From: JAHQVI01 sp050330195
GTDB lineage: Bacteria > Pseudomonadota > Alphaproteobacteria > Rhizobiales > Rhodomicrobiaceae
DNA: 64,000 bases
Direction: 5' to 3'
NCBI GenBank assembly: GCA_050330195.1
Contig: JBHJOB010000025.1
Location: 4,278-68,277 of the forward strand
The notes below the pieces were generated by a model. It saw nothing but the letters and a program-made list of their open reading frames with translations, ran no database searches and was not told where the DNA came from. The translations under genes were made by a program, and so were the position numbers. Of the stretch, positions 7,686 to 16,331 are shown piece by piece (position 1 is the stretch's first letter; each line of letters starts with the position of its first letter).

Positions 7686-8510
7686 CTACTTCATCGTCTC
7701 GTGCATCTGTCTGGCCCACTCCGTATTGTAGCCGAGCCATTTTTTCTCCAGCTCAAGCAGCCGGCCAGCCTTGTGCCAGTCCCTCACGATTCCGGCGAGG
7801 CGCGTTTGCAACTCGGCATTTGCCGCGCCCGGCTGAACGGCAAGCGCCCAGGGGAGCGGGGCGAGTTCCAACTCGACGAGATCGTAATCGTCCCATCGCG
7901 CGGTCTTGTGGTTTTGCAACTGGTACAGTTCCACGTGCTCTTCCGCCAGAGCCTCGCAGCGACCTTCGGCAAGGGCCATTGCCGCCTGATGCAGGTCGCG
8001 GAATTCGACAAGCTCCGTCTTCGGAGCGTTGGCTGCCAGCAACGGATTGAGATAGCGGTTCAACAAGGTGCAGATTTTCGCGCCCTCAAGATCGGCGAGC
8101 GTTTTGACGCCGGAATCGCGGCGGACGAAAAGGGACGGTGTGCTGGCGTAATAATGGGGCTCGACAAGATGCGCCTCGCTTTGCCGATGGGCCGTGACCG
8201 CAAGCGTCGCGATCAGAAGGTCGAGGCGGCCAAGTCCCAGAAACTGCATCCGGCTCGTGGAGGTCACGGGAAACAGCTCGATTCCGACGCCGAGTTGGGC
8301 GGCAATGTCATTCGCCAGTTCGACTTCCAGGCCGGTCAACTCGCCGTGTTCGTTGCGGAAGCCGAAAGGCGGCGCGGTATCCTTGACGCCCACAACGATC
8401 TTGCCGCGCGCCTTGATTTCAGCGAGCGATCCCGCCGCCGCCATGCCGGCGAGCGAGGCGAAAATGGTGGTAACAAGTCCCGCCGCAAAGAGCGCTGATC
8501 TGCTGAACAT
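7686..8510 (-). CDS. Amino-acid-type ABC transporter substrate-binding protein
   Basis: A 274-residue periplasmic binding protein of solute-binding family 3. The signal peptide MFSRSALFAAGLVTTIFASL runs to AMA-like cleavage near residue 27. The mature chain opens LAEIKARGKIVVGVKDTAPP and contains GLEVELANDIAAQLG, both typical of family 3. The start at 8510 is chosen because the signal peptide begins there; codons upstream do not look coding. No permease or ATPase gene is adjacent, so it is an orphan component or works with a transporter elsewhere. The ligand is probably an amino acid or related small polar compound. Confidence 0.8.
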   Translation of the reverse strand: MFSRSALFAAGLVTTIFASLAGMAAAGSLAEIKARGKIVVGVKDTAPPFGFRNEHGELTGLEVELANDIAAQLGVGIELFPVTSTSRMQFLGLGRLDLLIATLAVTAHRQSEAHLVEPHYYASTPSLFVRRDSGVKTLADLEGAKICTLLNRYLNPLLAANAPKTELVEFRDLHQAAMALAEGRCEALAEEHVELYQLQNHKTARWDDYDLVELELAPLPWALAVQPGAANAELQTRLAGIVRDWHKAGRLLELEKKWLGYNTEWARQMHETMK

Positions 8511-8611
8511 CGAAAAATCTGACCTTACGCATGTGACGAGAAAATCGAGCCGCCATCCTTCATATAATTGCGCTTGCATAAAGGCTGGATGAACGCCGCT
8601 CCATGATGGCT

Positions 8612-10555
8612 TCAGCCTGCACCGTCTTTGGCGGTAGCGCGCAATGCGGAGGTGACGAGCACCGCGAGGGCGCGCTCCTTCAGGCTGGACGGCGCGTCCA
8701 GGTTCATCCGGAGGAGCGCTTCGCGTTCGGCTTCCCCCGGCGCGCGGAATATGCCGCCGCGCGCGACCATGCCGGCCAGCTTCGTCCAGCTTGGCGCGAT
8801 GTCGCGCAGATTTCCAAGCGCACGAGCCAGCGATTGCTCGACCTCGGTCATCTGCGAGCCCAGCGGATATTCGACGAGCAGGCCGCTGGCGAAGGCGGGG
8901 GCAAGCAGCGCCTCCACCCGCTCTGGATAGTTTCGCCGGAAGCTCTCCGGGACCGCATGATCTTTCTCGATCTTGCCGGCCTTTTTTGCCCGCGCCAGCA
9001 AGCCGTCCTGAAAGCGGCTGTCCGCGAGATTGAGCATGGCGGCGATGCAGTCGCGGTCGGACAAGCCGCGCAGATCGGCAAGCCCGTGCTCGGTAACGAT
9101 CATGTCGCGCAGATGGGCGGGGATGGTCTGCGCGCCGTAGTTCCAGCGGATGTTCGATCGCGGTTTGCCGCCGGACATGCGGATCGCCTTGACCTCGATG
9201 ATGGCGCGGGCGTCGTCCAGCTCATGAGCCTGCGCGACGAAATTATACTGTCCGCCCACGCCGCTCACCACACCGCCATCGTCAAGCTGGTCGGAGACGA
9301 GCGCGCCCTTGAGCGTCGCCATCATGGCGCTATTGATGAAGCGGCCATGCTTGCGGTGCGCGCGCCGCAGTTCTTCGCCGCCATAAAGCTGGTTGATGAA
9401 GGAGATGGCCGTCATCCGCAGCGCGGCGCGGCCTTCGTCGTCCAGCGTGTGAAGTCCTTCGTAGAACCCCGTAGAGCCGACGAAAAAACCCGCGTGCAAG
9501 ACCGCGCCCTTCAAATAGTCCTCCGCGGTCATCCCGCCATCATCGGCAAGCTGCTGCTGCTCGACATTGTCGAAGACGCGGCGCTTCAGGATCCCGGCGC
9601 GGTACAGTTCCAGAAATCCGTCCACGAACATTTCGCTCGCGCCGTAAAGCCCTTTCTCGAACGGAGCCAGCTCTAGCGGCAGATGCGGGCAATTGTGACC
9701 GACGCCAAGGCTCGTCACCAGTTCGCGGAACTCCTCGTTCCGCTCGTGACGCAGCTTGAGGATATGCGTCAGCGCATCGCCGAACGCGCCGATGCCGAGC
9801 TGGATCGTGCCGCCATCCTTGATGGTCGGCACGACGTGAAGCGCGGCGGCATAATCGGCGGCGGAAACGGGCTGTTTGGGCGGCGCAAAGAGCGGGAATT
9901 CATAGGCCGGATCGTCGAGAATATGATCGAATGCGGAAGCGGAAATCTCGGCATCGCCCGTCATGAACGGCAAAGCGCGGTTTGCCTGCCCTGCAATGGC
10001 GATCTTCTGGCCCGCATCGCGGCGTCTGGCCAGTTCAGGCAGTACGTCGAGCGTCATGTCGGTGTTGCCCGACAGGCTGTAGGATTTGCCGTCGGCTGCC
10101 GGCGCAACGAGTTGGGCGATGACATTGACGCCGAGGTTGAGGAGGTGCCGGGCGACGTGGGTGTAATTCAGGCTGACATAGCTTTGCTGGGCTGAAGGCG
10201 ATGACAGCATTGCCCCGGCCTGAAGGAAGAATTCGTGCACCTGTATGTTGGCGGGCAACTCGCCGCGCTTCTGCGCCAGCGCATAGTCGAGATCCGGATA
10301 GCCGCCGAAAAGCCGTTCGACGAGCGGGCCGGCAAAGCGCTTTTGCAGTTCGTTGCCCCCGGACGGCTTGACCAGCGTCAGTCCGCTAAAGATCGTCAGC
10401 CGGAGCGATCTGTCCTTCATCGCGCGGGCGAACAATTCATTAACGATGTGATTGGCCTTGCCGATGCCGATGGGCAATCCGAGCACGATATTCGGCCCGA
10501 CCGCCGCCAGAATGGCGTCGGCGCAACGGGAGACGTCCTTGTGAATGGCAGGCAT
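8612..10555 (-). CDS. Acetyl-CoA hydrolase/transferase family protein
   Basis: A 647-residue cytoplasmic CoA-transferase-fold enzyme. The N-terminal half contains NIVLGLPIGIGKANHIVNEL. The C-terminal half holds IQLGIGAFGDALTH, a candidate catalytic Glu in YGASEMFVDGF, and the GVGGQYNFVAQAHELDDARA segment typical of acetyl-CoA hydrolase C-terminal domains. It is longer than the usual 430-500 residues because of an extended N-terminal domain and a C-terminal tail of about 100 residues (MTEVEQSLARALGNL onward). It could move CoA between short-chain acids or hydrolyse acyl-CoA; the substrate is not readable from sequence. It is not in an obvious operon. Confidence 0.8.
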   Translation of the reverse strand: MPAIHKDVSRCADAILAAVGPNIVLGLPIGIGKANHIVNELFARAMKDRSLRLTIFSGLTLVKPSGGNELQKRFAGPLVERLFGGYPDLDYALAQKRGELPANIQVHEFFLQAGAMLSSPSAQQSYVSLNYTHVARHLLNLGVNVIAQLVAPAADGKSYSLSGNTDMTLDVLPELARRRDAGQKIAIAGQANRALPFMTGDAEISASAFDHILDDPAYEFPLFAPPKQPVSAADYAAALHVVPTIKDGGTIQLGIGAFGDALTHILKLRHERNEEFRELVTSLGVGHNCPHLPLELAPFEKGLYGASEMFVDGFLELYRAGILKRRVFDNVEQQQLADDGGMTAEDYLKGAVLHAGFFVGSTGFYEGLHTLDDEGRAALRMTAISFINQLYGGEELRRAHRKHGRFINSAMMATLKGALVSDQLDDGGVVSGVGGQYNFVAQAHELDDARAIIEVKAIRMSGGKPRSNIRWNYGAQTIPAHLRDMIVTEHGLADLRGLSDRDCIAAMLNLADSRFQDGLLARAKKAGKIEKDHAVPESFRRNYPERVEALLAPAFASGLLVEYPLGSQMTEVEQSLARALGNLRDIAPSWTKLAGMVARGGIFRAPGEAEREALLRMNLDAPSSLKERALAVLVTSALRATAKDGAG

Positions 10556-10655
10556 GAAAAATCCCGGGACTCGGCTTTTGATCAGATCGACTGATTTGGG
10601 TGTGTCGATGCAAGAACAAAATGACCGCCTGTGTGGTTCCCGGAGGGCCGCCTTT

Positions 10656-11567
10656 TCAGCCTGTGCGGCGCGCGATCATGCGCGAGGCGATGCGCAGGAC
10701 GCCAGCCGGAGCGAAAACCAGAATGTTGCCCATCGCAATCAGCATGAGCCCGACAACGGCGGCCGGCGTCCATTGATAGCCCTCGAAGAAGGTCGAGACC
10801 GTCAGCGCAATGGCCGGGTAAAGCACGGTGGAGAAGGCCGCGAGCGGCGCGCCGATGCGCTTGACCACCTCAAGATAGGTCAGAAAACCGATGACCGTTC
10901 CGGGGATCGCCAGATAGAGCAGCGCCAGATAGAAATCGGCGGAGAAATCCGTCGGGAAACCGTGGCCGCGCGCCAGCGTGTAAATGGTCAGGAACAGCGT
11001 CCCCCAGACCATGCTCCAGGCCGTCGTCGTCGGCATATGCAGACCGGCGCTGTTATTGCCTCGCGAGGTCATGTTTCCGAGCGAAAAGATATAGGTGCCC
11101 GCCAGCACGAAACCCGCGCCAATGATAGCCTCGCTGGCAAGGTCCAGCGCGGCTAGATCACGCCAGAACAGGCAGCCAAGTCCGGTCATGCCGCACACCG
11201 CCCCCGCGATGAAGCGCAGCGTCTGCCGCTGGCCGAACAGCACCATGCTGTTGAAAGCGTTGAAGACGGTTGCGGTCGAGAAAAGCAGCGCTACGACGCC
11301 GCTGGCGATATAGGCAGCGCCGTTATAGACCAGCAGGTAGTTGAGCGAGAACAGACAGAGTCCGGTGAGCGCCATTACAGGCTGCCTCCGCAACGGAACC
11401 GGCCGCAGCCGCCCCGTCACCGCGAGAAAGGCGAAAAGTGTGATTGCGGCGAGCGCCACGCGGTAGAGCAAGGCGATTTCGGCCGGAGCTTCCCCGATCT
11501 GAACGGTGATGGCGATCCAGGAGAAGCCCCAGACAAGAACGTTGATCAGGAAGAGAAAGGCCGTCAT
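10656..11567 (-). CDS. EamA/DMT-family transporter
   Basis: A 303-residue inner-membrane protein with about ten predicted membrane segments in two EamA halves. It begins MTAFLFLINVLVWGFSWIAI, the usual first helix of the family. The start at 11567 has GGAG nine bases upstream; an earlier in-frame Met does not. Members export amino acids or other metabolites, or remain uncharacterised. It is divergent from the AraC-type regulator at 11757, and that pairing suggests the regulator controls the exporter. The substrate is unknown. Confidence 0.85.
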   Translation of the reverse strand: MTAFLFLINVLVWGFSWIAITVQIGEAPAEIALLYRVALAAITLFAFLAVTGRLRPVPLRRQPVMALTGLCLFSLNYLLVYNGAAYIASGVVALLFSTATVFNAFNSMVLFGQRQTLRFIAGAVCGMTGLGCLFWRDLAALDLASEAIIGAGFVLAGTYIFSLGNMTSRGNNSAGLHMPTTTAWSMVWGTLFLTIYTLARGHGFPTDFSADFYLALLYLAIPGTVIGFLTYLEVVKRIGAPLAAFSTVLYPAIALTVSTFFEGYQWTPAAVVGLMLIAMGNILVFAPAGVLRIASRMIARRTG

Positions 11568-11756
11568 ATCGCGACGCTCCAAGCGTGTCCGGAGATCAGC
11601 TAATATGGAACGGCGGCCACGGTCTCTCGCGATTTTGCGGCGTTTGTCCTGATCTTGCGGTAAATTGCGTGGGCGAAGGACGGCTGTGATTTCGGCGCGA
11701 GCCTGCCCGGATTAACATGCGGCCCGAGGCGACGCGCGGCTTTTTGAGGACGAGGA

Positions 11757-12647
11757 ATGCCGGATTCGATCCAGTATGACGTGTTTCGTCAGCTTGCCAG
11801 CGAGGGGGTGACGCTGTGCGCCGCCGCGCATTTCGGCGAGGGGCTGGCGGCTGCGCGGTGGGCAAGAAACGAAACGGCCGAGACGAGCTATATCCTGCCG
11901 AACCATCATACGCTCAGCCTTTATGCCTCGGGCGGCGACCAGATCAGGCGGCGCGGTGCGGGCCGCGAGTTGCGCAGCTTCGGGACGGGTTCGCTCTGCC
12001 TCATGCCGGAGGAGGTGACGAGCGACTGGTACATTGCCGGGCCGGTCGATCTGTTTCACCTTTACATCCCCAAGCGCCTGTTCGAGCGTGTCGCGGCGGA
12101 CGCGCTGAACCGCGATCCGGCGCTCATCCGGCTGCCGGAGCGCACTTTCTTCGCCGATCCCGCGCTGGAAGCCATGATCCGGCTGAGCTTCCTCGACAGG
12201 AAGTGGGACGAACCGGCCGAAAGCCTGGCGCTGTCCTCTGCCGGACACATGCTGATCGCATATCTGATCGGCCATTACAGCACGGCGAGCGAGCGGATGC
12301 TCCTTGCCCGGGGCGGCCTGCCGCCGCGCGTTCTGCGCCGCGTCGAGGATTATGTCGAGGCCCACCTTGCCGAGCCGATGCGCATTTCCGATCTGGCGGA
12401 CGTCGCCGGCCTCAGCGAATTCCACTTCGCCCGCATGTTCAAATCTGCGCGGGGCGAGTCGCCACACAGCTTCGTCATGCGCCGGCGTATCGAGCGCGCC
12501 AAGCGGCTGCTCGCCGAAAGCGGGAAGCCCGTCGCGGAGATCGCACTGGCCTGCGGCTTCGCCAGCCAGAGTCATTTTGCCGCGAATTTCCGCAAGCTGA
12601 CAGGCGTGACGCCCCGGCGTTACCGGGCGGCGCGCGGCTCGCTCTAA
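11757..12647 (+). CDS. AraC-family transcriptional regulator
   Basis: A 296-residue regulator. The N-terminal about 180 residues form an unclassified sensing domain. The C-terminal about 100 residues carry the paired helix-turn-helix of AraC/XylS: MRISDLADVAGLSEFHFARM, then GESPHSFVMRRRIERAKRLL and CGFASQSHFAANFRKLTGVT, ending PRRYR. GAGGACGAGGA lies before the ATG. It is divergent from the EamA exporter, its most likely target. Its stop codon overlaps the stop of the convergent HupE-like gene by a few bases. Confidence 0.9.
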   Translation: MPDSIQYDVFRQLASEGVTLCAAAHFGEGLAAARWARNETAETSYILPNHHTLSLYASGGDQIRRRGAGRELRSFGTGSLCLMPEEVTSDWYIAGPVDLFHLYIPKRLFERVAADALNRDPALIRLPERTFFADPALEAMIRLSFLDRKWDEPAESLALSSAGHMLIAYLIGHYSTASERMLLARGGLPPRVLRRVEDYVEAHLAEPMRISDLADVAGLSEFHFARMFKSARGESPHSFVMRRRIERAKRLLAESGKPVAEIALACGFASQSHFAANFRKLTGVTPRRYRAARGSL

Positions 12648-13288
12648 CCCCTCATCAGCAGGGCCAGCGCCATGAGCGAACTGGCTGCAATCCACGCGGC
12701 CACTACGCGCACCAGCACATCGGCCCATTGCGGCAGCGGGCGTGAAACAAGCGAGCCAATTGCCAGTATGATCAAAGCGCCGGTGAGGAATGTCGCTGCG
12801 GCGGCCTGCGCCATGTCGGAAAATGCCGGCCCTTCGCCCTGCGTATCCAGTCCGATGACAGCGCCCAGAAGCGCCACGATCGGGATCGAGACAAGAGCGG
12901 GCAGCCGTCCGAATGCGGCGACCGTGGCGCTTGCCGCGAGAATAACCACGAGCGTCATATGCCAGAAATACCAGAATAGCGACGGTGCGGCTGAGGACAA
13001 CCACTGTCCGGCGACGAGGCCAACGGCGAAAGCGGGAAGAAATCCCCATGCGGCAACAGACTGCGTCCGCCCGGCGGCAAGGCCGGCGAGCACGATGCAC
13101 GCCAATTGATGCGTGAGGAAGACCGGGTGCAGCATCAGCGCCGGAAACCCGGTTACGCCGGGGATGAATTCGTGAGCCTGTGCGGGGCTGCCGAGTAACA
13201 CTGTGCTTGCAAGGCAGGCCGGGGCGATCCGGAGCCGTGCCGCGGCGCGCCAATTACGCGGCAAGAAATCCGATCCCGACAGCGGCAA
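12644..13288 (-). CDS. HupE/UreJ-like membrane protein, second of pair
   Basis: A 214-residue membrane protein with an N-terminal signal-like helix and about six further hydrophobic segments. After the leader it has AHEFIPGVTGFPALMLHPVF, echoing the His-rich start of HupE/UreJ proteins, but the metal-binding HPLFGLDH box of the partner is altered to HPVFLTHQ. The start is uncertain: the frame opens with TTG at 13288 and another TTG lies at 13264; no ATG fits. It overlaps the 3' end of the upstream HupE gene by 35 bp, so translation is likely coupled. It probably acts in nickel or cobalt handling with its partner, or is a diverged paralogue. Confidence 0.65.
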   Translation of the reverse strand: MPLSGSDFLPRNWRAAARLRIAPACLASTVLLGSPAQAHEFIPGVTGFPALMLHPVFLTHQLACIVLAGLAAGRTQSVAAWGFLPAFAVGLVAGQWLSSAAPSLFWYFWHMTLVVILAASATVAAFGRLPALVSIPIVALLGAVIGLDTQGEGPAFSDMAQAAAATFLTGALIILAIGSLVSRPLPQWADVLVRVVAAWIAASSLMALALLMRG

Positions 13289-13856
13289 TCACAGCGCCCC
13301 CCGTGCGCACCGCGTATCGACCCAGAGGCCAGACGACGAGGAGCCCGAGAGCAATGCCCGCCAGATGCAGCAGCCCGGTGGAGACGACGAACCCGAGGCT
13401 GTAGGCGAGCGGATCGGCGGCCTGAGGCAATTCGGTTCCATGCGCATGGCCGTGAAAGATGGCGAAAGCGCCGACAATCAGTGCCGCAATCCAGATGGGC
13501 GGCCTGACCGCGAACGCCACCATGAGGCCAAGGACGACAGCGGACCCTGCAATGCCCGCCTCCACATACGGAACAGGCAGCCCCATGACGCCAAGCGCTC
13601 CGCCCAGCGCCATGACGAAGGGAAATACGATCGGAAGCGTCCAGATCGCGGGTGAACCGAGAAATGCGCCCCACAAGCCAACCGCGATCATGGCGACGAG
13701 ATGGTCAAGCCCGAAAAGCGGGTGAAGAAATCCGCTTGTGAGCCCGCCCATGACCCCGACGGCTTCATGTGCGACGGCCGGTTGCGACGAGATCGTCAAG
13801 ACGCCGAGGAACAGAGCGATCTTGTACCGCATTCGATGAGTCAGCATCGGTTGCAT
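13254..13856 (-). CDS. HupE/UreJ-family metal transporter
   Basis: A 200-residue inner-membrane protein with a cleavable leader ending AVAHEA and six hydrophobic segments. It carries the family boxes HPLFGLDHLVAMIAVGLWGA (about 45-64) and FAIFHGHAHGTELP (about 142-155), whose His and Asp residues are thought to bind nickel or cobalt. No urease or hydrogenase genes are nearby, so the metal's user is elsewhere. The start could also be the ATG at 13847, which has GGGGGA at a better distance. The 3' end overlaps the second HupE-like gene. Confidence 0.85.
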   Translation of the reverse strand: MQPMLTHRMRYKIALFLGVLTISSQPAVAHEAVGVMGGLTSGFLHPLFGLDHLVAMIAVGLWGAFLGSPAIWTLPIVFPFVMALGGALGVMGLPVPYVEAGIAGSAVVLGLMVAFAVRPPIWIAALIVGAFAIFHGHAHGTELPQAADPLAYSLGFVVSTGLLHLAGIALGLLVVWPLGRYAVRTGGAVIAAVGIGFLAA

Positions 13857-13979
13857 CCCCCGACAGTCGCCATCAATGGCCTTCGTGATCCGACTTATGG
13901 GACTTTCGCGCCTGGCCGCTCCCCTGTCAATAAAACGTCACGACATGGCTCCGCCCGGCAAGCCTGAGAAGACTTCGCG

Positions 13980-15305
13980 TCAATTGATCAGGACGACGAA
14001 ACCGGATTCATCGCTCGTCAGCGGGCCAAGGCCGCCATCGGAAATGATGAGGGACGAGCCCGGAGTGAGCAGTTTTTCGAGGCGCTCGCGAACGGCGTCG
14101 GGAATGGCGATACGGTTCAGCGCACTGCTCGCGGTTTCGTCCGCCGTGGCATCCGCGGTCATCGCAAGCCACTTCGCCTTGTTGTCCGATGGCTCAAAGC
14201 CGAGCACGGAATAGAGATGGGTGCCGAGCGGCCGTTGCGCATCGAGTATGCTGATGGGCGCGTCGAACAGCGGATCAAATCCCTGCCTGACGTAAAGATG
14301 GCCCGTTGGAGCCGGTCTTTCATTCACCGCCTGATAGAGCGCGTTGATCACGGCCGGGGTCATCTCCCCCGTGGCCTCGATGCCTTTCGCTTCCTCGAAC
14401 GCCTTTATCGCGGTCCGGGTCTGCTCTCCCCGGTAGCCGTCGACCGGTCCAGGATCGTAGCCGAGTTTTGCCAGCAAACGCTGCACGTCCCGGACCCGCT
14501 CGGGCCCCTGTCGCTGGGTGATCAGGATGCGCAAGGGCTCCGAGGATTTTTTCGCGTAGAATTTGAGCTGCTCAAGGTCATATTCCAGATCCGCCATTCG
14601 CAGCGACGCCTCTTCGGGCGAGAGCTTTTTCGCAGCGGCCGGGATGTTGTCGTCTTTTCCGGCAGTTGCAGAGGTCATATCGGAACGGTCCGCTGATCGC
14701 ACCGGAAGCGGCACCCAATATCTCGCCGGCTTCGTCTTTCTCGTCCAGTTGAGCAGGCCTTCGCGCTCATCCATGGTGAGAAGCGTCAAGGGGCGCGGCT
14801 GCAACAAACCGGGATGTGTGAGCGGGCTGGGCGACGTCTCGTCCTGCGTCACCACGACATGCGCGCCGATATTCGTTGTGGAGAACAGTTGCCGCGCGAA
14901 TTTTCCGGGCAGACGGATGCAGCCGTGAGAAGCCGGATAGCCCGGCACATGGCCCTCATGCAGCGCAATGCCCGACCATGTCAGCCGTTGCATATAGGGC
15001 ATGGGCGCATTGCTGTAGATATTGGAGCGGTGCCATTTGCGCTTCTGCAATATGCTGAACACGCCCGCAGGCGTCCGGTGGCCGGGCTTGCCGGTCGACA
15101 CGCGGGTCGAGGAAATCCGTTCTGCGCCGCGATAGACATCAAGCCGCTGCTTCTTCAGCGACACGACGATCTGGAGCGGGTCGGCAGCGCCGCCTTCATC
15201 CTTGTCGGTTGAACTATTCGCCGGCGCCGTCTGGGAGGCGAGAACAAGCGTTCCCATCATGAAAACAGCGGCCATGCGGCCCCCGCATAACGGCAACCAC
15301 CCCAT
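13980..15305 (-). CDS. L,D-transpeptidase with peptidoglycan-binding domain
   Basis: A 441-residue exported enzyme expected to form 3-3 cross-links in peptidoglycan or to anchor proteins to it. An N-terminal leader is followed by a YkuD domain (about 43-155). Its active site is His116 in IALHEGH and the ASHGCIRLP box with Cys129. A linker then leads to a peptidoglycan_binding_1 domain (about 258-320: VRDVQRLLAKLGYDPGPVDG), and a C-terminal about 110 residues I cannot assign. Having the binding domain after the catalytic domain, with an extra tail, is less usual. The promoter would lie at the edge of the accessory island that begins just upstream. Confidence 0.88.
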   Translation of the reverse strand: MGWLPLCGGRMAAVFMMGTLVLASQTAPANSSTDKDEGGAADPLQIVVSLKKQRLDVYRGAERISSTRVSTGKPGHRTPAGVFSILQKRKWHRSNIYSNAPMPYMQRLTWSGIALHEGHVPGYPASHGCIRLPGKFARQLFSTTNIGAHVVVTQDETSPSPLTHPGLLQPRPLTLLTMDEREGLLNWTRKTKPARYWVPLPVRSADRSDMTSATAGKDDNIPAAAKKLSPEEASLRMADLEYDLEQLKFYAKKSSEPLRILITQRQGPERVRDVQRLLAKLGYDPGPVDGYRGEQTRTAIKAFEEAKGIEATGEMTPAVINALYQAVNERPAPTGHLYVRQGFDPLFDAPISILDAQRPLGTHLYSVLGFEPSDNKAKWLAMTADATADETASSALNRIAIPDAVRERLEKLLTPGSSLIISDGGLGPLTSDESGFVVLIN

Positions 15306-15509
15306 CCCTGATACTCCTGACTATACTCTTGAACACGACGAAGGGACGTATCAGTACGAGGCCCCCGCTAGCACCTCGATTATGATAGCCAACGGTTTAG
15401 TAGAAATACTAGATGACCAAATGGCTAACAAAATCAACGGCTTAGCACCCAATTTACACCAAGTTTAAGACACTACATCTAAAGAGTCGTTAAAGAGACA
15501 AACGCAATT

Positions 15510-15680
15510 GCAATATGCAGCATAGGCTTGCGAAAGCCAAGTCCCTGCGCTATAAAGCGCACGGCTTAAGTAGGCATGGAAACTGCCGCAGGATGCGGGT
15601 GCCTGCTTGAGCCAGTGAACTGATTTCTTATGAGGACTGCCACATAGGTCGCTTAGAGGCTTCATTCTCTAGCGGCCGTT
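15510..15680 (+). ncRNA. Candidate structured RNA at the left side of the island
   Basis: Successive hairpins fill this stretch. There is GGCTT-GCGA-AAGCC (15525-15538) and TGCGCT-ATAA-AGCGCA (15546-15561). A 14-bp stem pairs 15563-15576 with 15600-15613 and encloses CCGCA-GGA-TGCGG. A bulged 8-bp stem pairs 15550-class positions: 15650-15658 with 15667-15674. The long stem has two U-G pairs that work only in the plus-strand RNA, which favours a plus-strand transcript. No known RNA family is recognised. It could instead be a DNA-level structure such as an origin or packaging site. Confidence 0.45.
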
Positions 15681-15688
15681 TCATCACA

Positions 15689-15749
15689 GCCTTGGCTTGC
15701 TCCAAGGCTAGGCACGTAGTTTGCGCCAACGTGATTGCTCGCAGCAATC
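15689..15749. promoter_or_regulatory. Two small inverted repeats before the AlpA-type gene
   Basis: GCCTTGG and CCAAGGC (15689-15695, 15702-15708) form a 7-bp inverted repeat with a 6-base gap. GATTGCT and AGCAATC (15733-15739, 15743-15749) form another with a 3-base gap. Both lie just ahead of the regulator at 15784 and are plausible operators. Confidence 0.4.
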
Positions 15750-15783
15750 GCGATCATGGGTGCATGTCCAAAGGATCAGTTTC

Positions 15784-16068
15784 ATGCCTACCAAAACCAT
15801 CCCCCGCGTTCGTCTGAACGATCACCAGCCCGCGAGAGCTCGCAAGAAAATTCCAGCGAAAATTCAGCGTGTCCGGTTCGACCACACGCCGCACCCTCTC
15901 CGTCTGTACCGCATCACCCGGCTGGCGGCCCTGTTGGACGTTCACATCACCACAATCTGGCGATGGGTCCAAGAAGGCATCCTGCCTCAGCCCATCGAGA
16001 TCAGTCCCGGCGTCCGAGGCTGGCCTGAGCCTGTGTTAGTCGCCTGGCTCGACAAGCTGCAAGGCTAG
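15784..16068 (+). CDS. AlpA-family phage regulator / excisionase-like protein
   Basis: A 94-residue small DNA-binding protein. After a basic N-terminal 40 residues it has LYRITRLAALLDVHITTIWR, then WVQEGILPQPIEISPGVRGW and VAWLDKLQG. This is the AlpA/MerR-like winged helix in which a Trp-rich wing follows the helix-turn-helix. AAGGA lies at a good distance before the ATG at 15784; the frame is open upstream without a ribosome site. In phage P4-type elements AlpA homologues activate integrase or act as excisionase, fitting the recombinase at the other end of the island. Confidence 0.8.
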   Translation: MPTKTIPRVRLNDHQPARARKKIPAKIQRVRFDHTPHPLRLYRITRLAALLDVHITTIWRWVQEGILPQPIEISPGVRGWPEPVLVAWLDKLQG

Positions 16069-16079
16069 AGCGGCGTTCT

Positions 16080-16228
16080 GACGGACGGACGAGACGAGGG
16101 CGGCTGAGATAGCGTAAATCTGCTTCGAGCCGCGCTCAACCCAGCTCGACCAGCTCAACCCCGGTTTCCTGAGACGGACGGAATGGCATCTTCGCCTATG
16201 ATCGGCAGGGAGATGAATTTCGTCCGTC
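16080..16228. repeat. Three GACGGACG boxes between AlpA and the Rep-like gene
   Basis: GACGGACGGACGAGA at 16080-16094, GACGGACGGAA at 16173-16183 and the inverted TTCGTCCGTC at 16219-16228 share the core GACGGACG. Three copies in a 260-bp gap with no other gene suggest a binding site array for an island regulator. Nothing else is seen in 16069-16331. Confidence 0.45.
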
Positions 16229-16331
16229 ATACAGCCAGATGCTGGCGATGAAGGCCCATCCGTGAACGAATGAAGAAGAAGTCATCAAGGAAAAAAATTC
16301 GCGGCTGCGATTGTCAGCGCAGGGAGCTATA

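Noticed and set aside
13857..13979. Cobalamin or nickel riboswitch upstream of the HupE pair
   Set aside because: No B12-box or NiCo four-way junction pattern was seen in the 123-bp gap.
15382..15468. 28-codon plus-strand frame before the structured region
   Set aside because: No Shine-Dalgarno and too short to judge; kept out of the gene list.
15465..15665. 66-codon minus-strand frame across the structured region
   Set aside because: It lies over the hairpin-rich stretch, has no ribosome site and odd composition; the RNA structure explains the sequence better.
15510..15680. tmRNA, tRNA, hammerhead, group I/II intron or attC site
   Set aside because: No tag-peptide sequence, no TTCGAnTCC T-loop, no hammerhead core, no domain V or P7-like core and no attC core sites were seen, so I left it as an unassigned structure.
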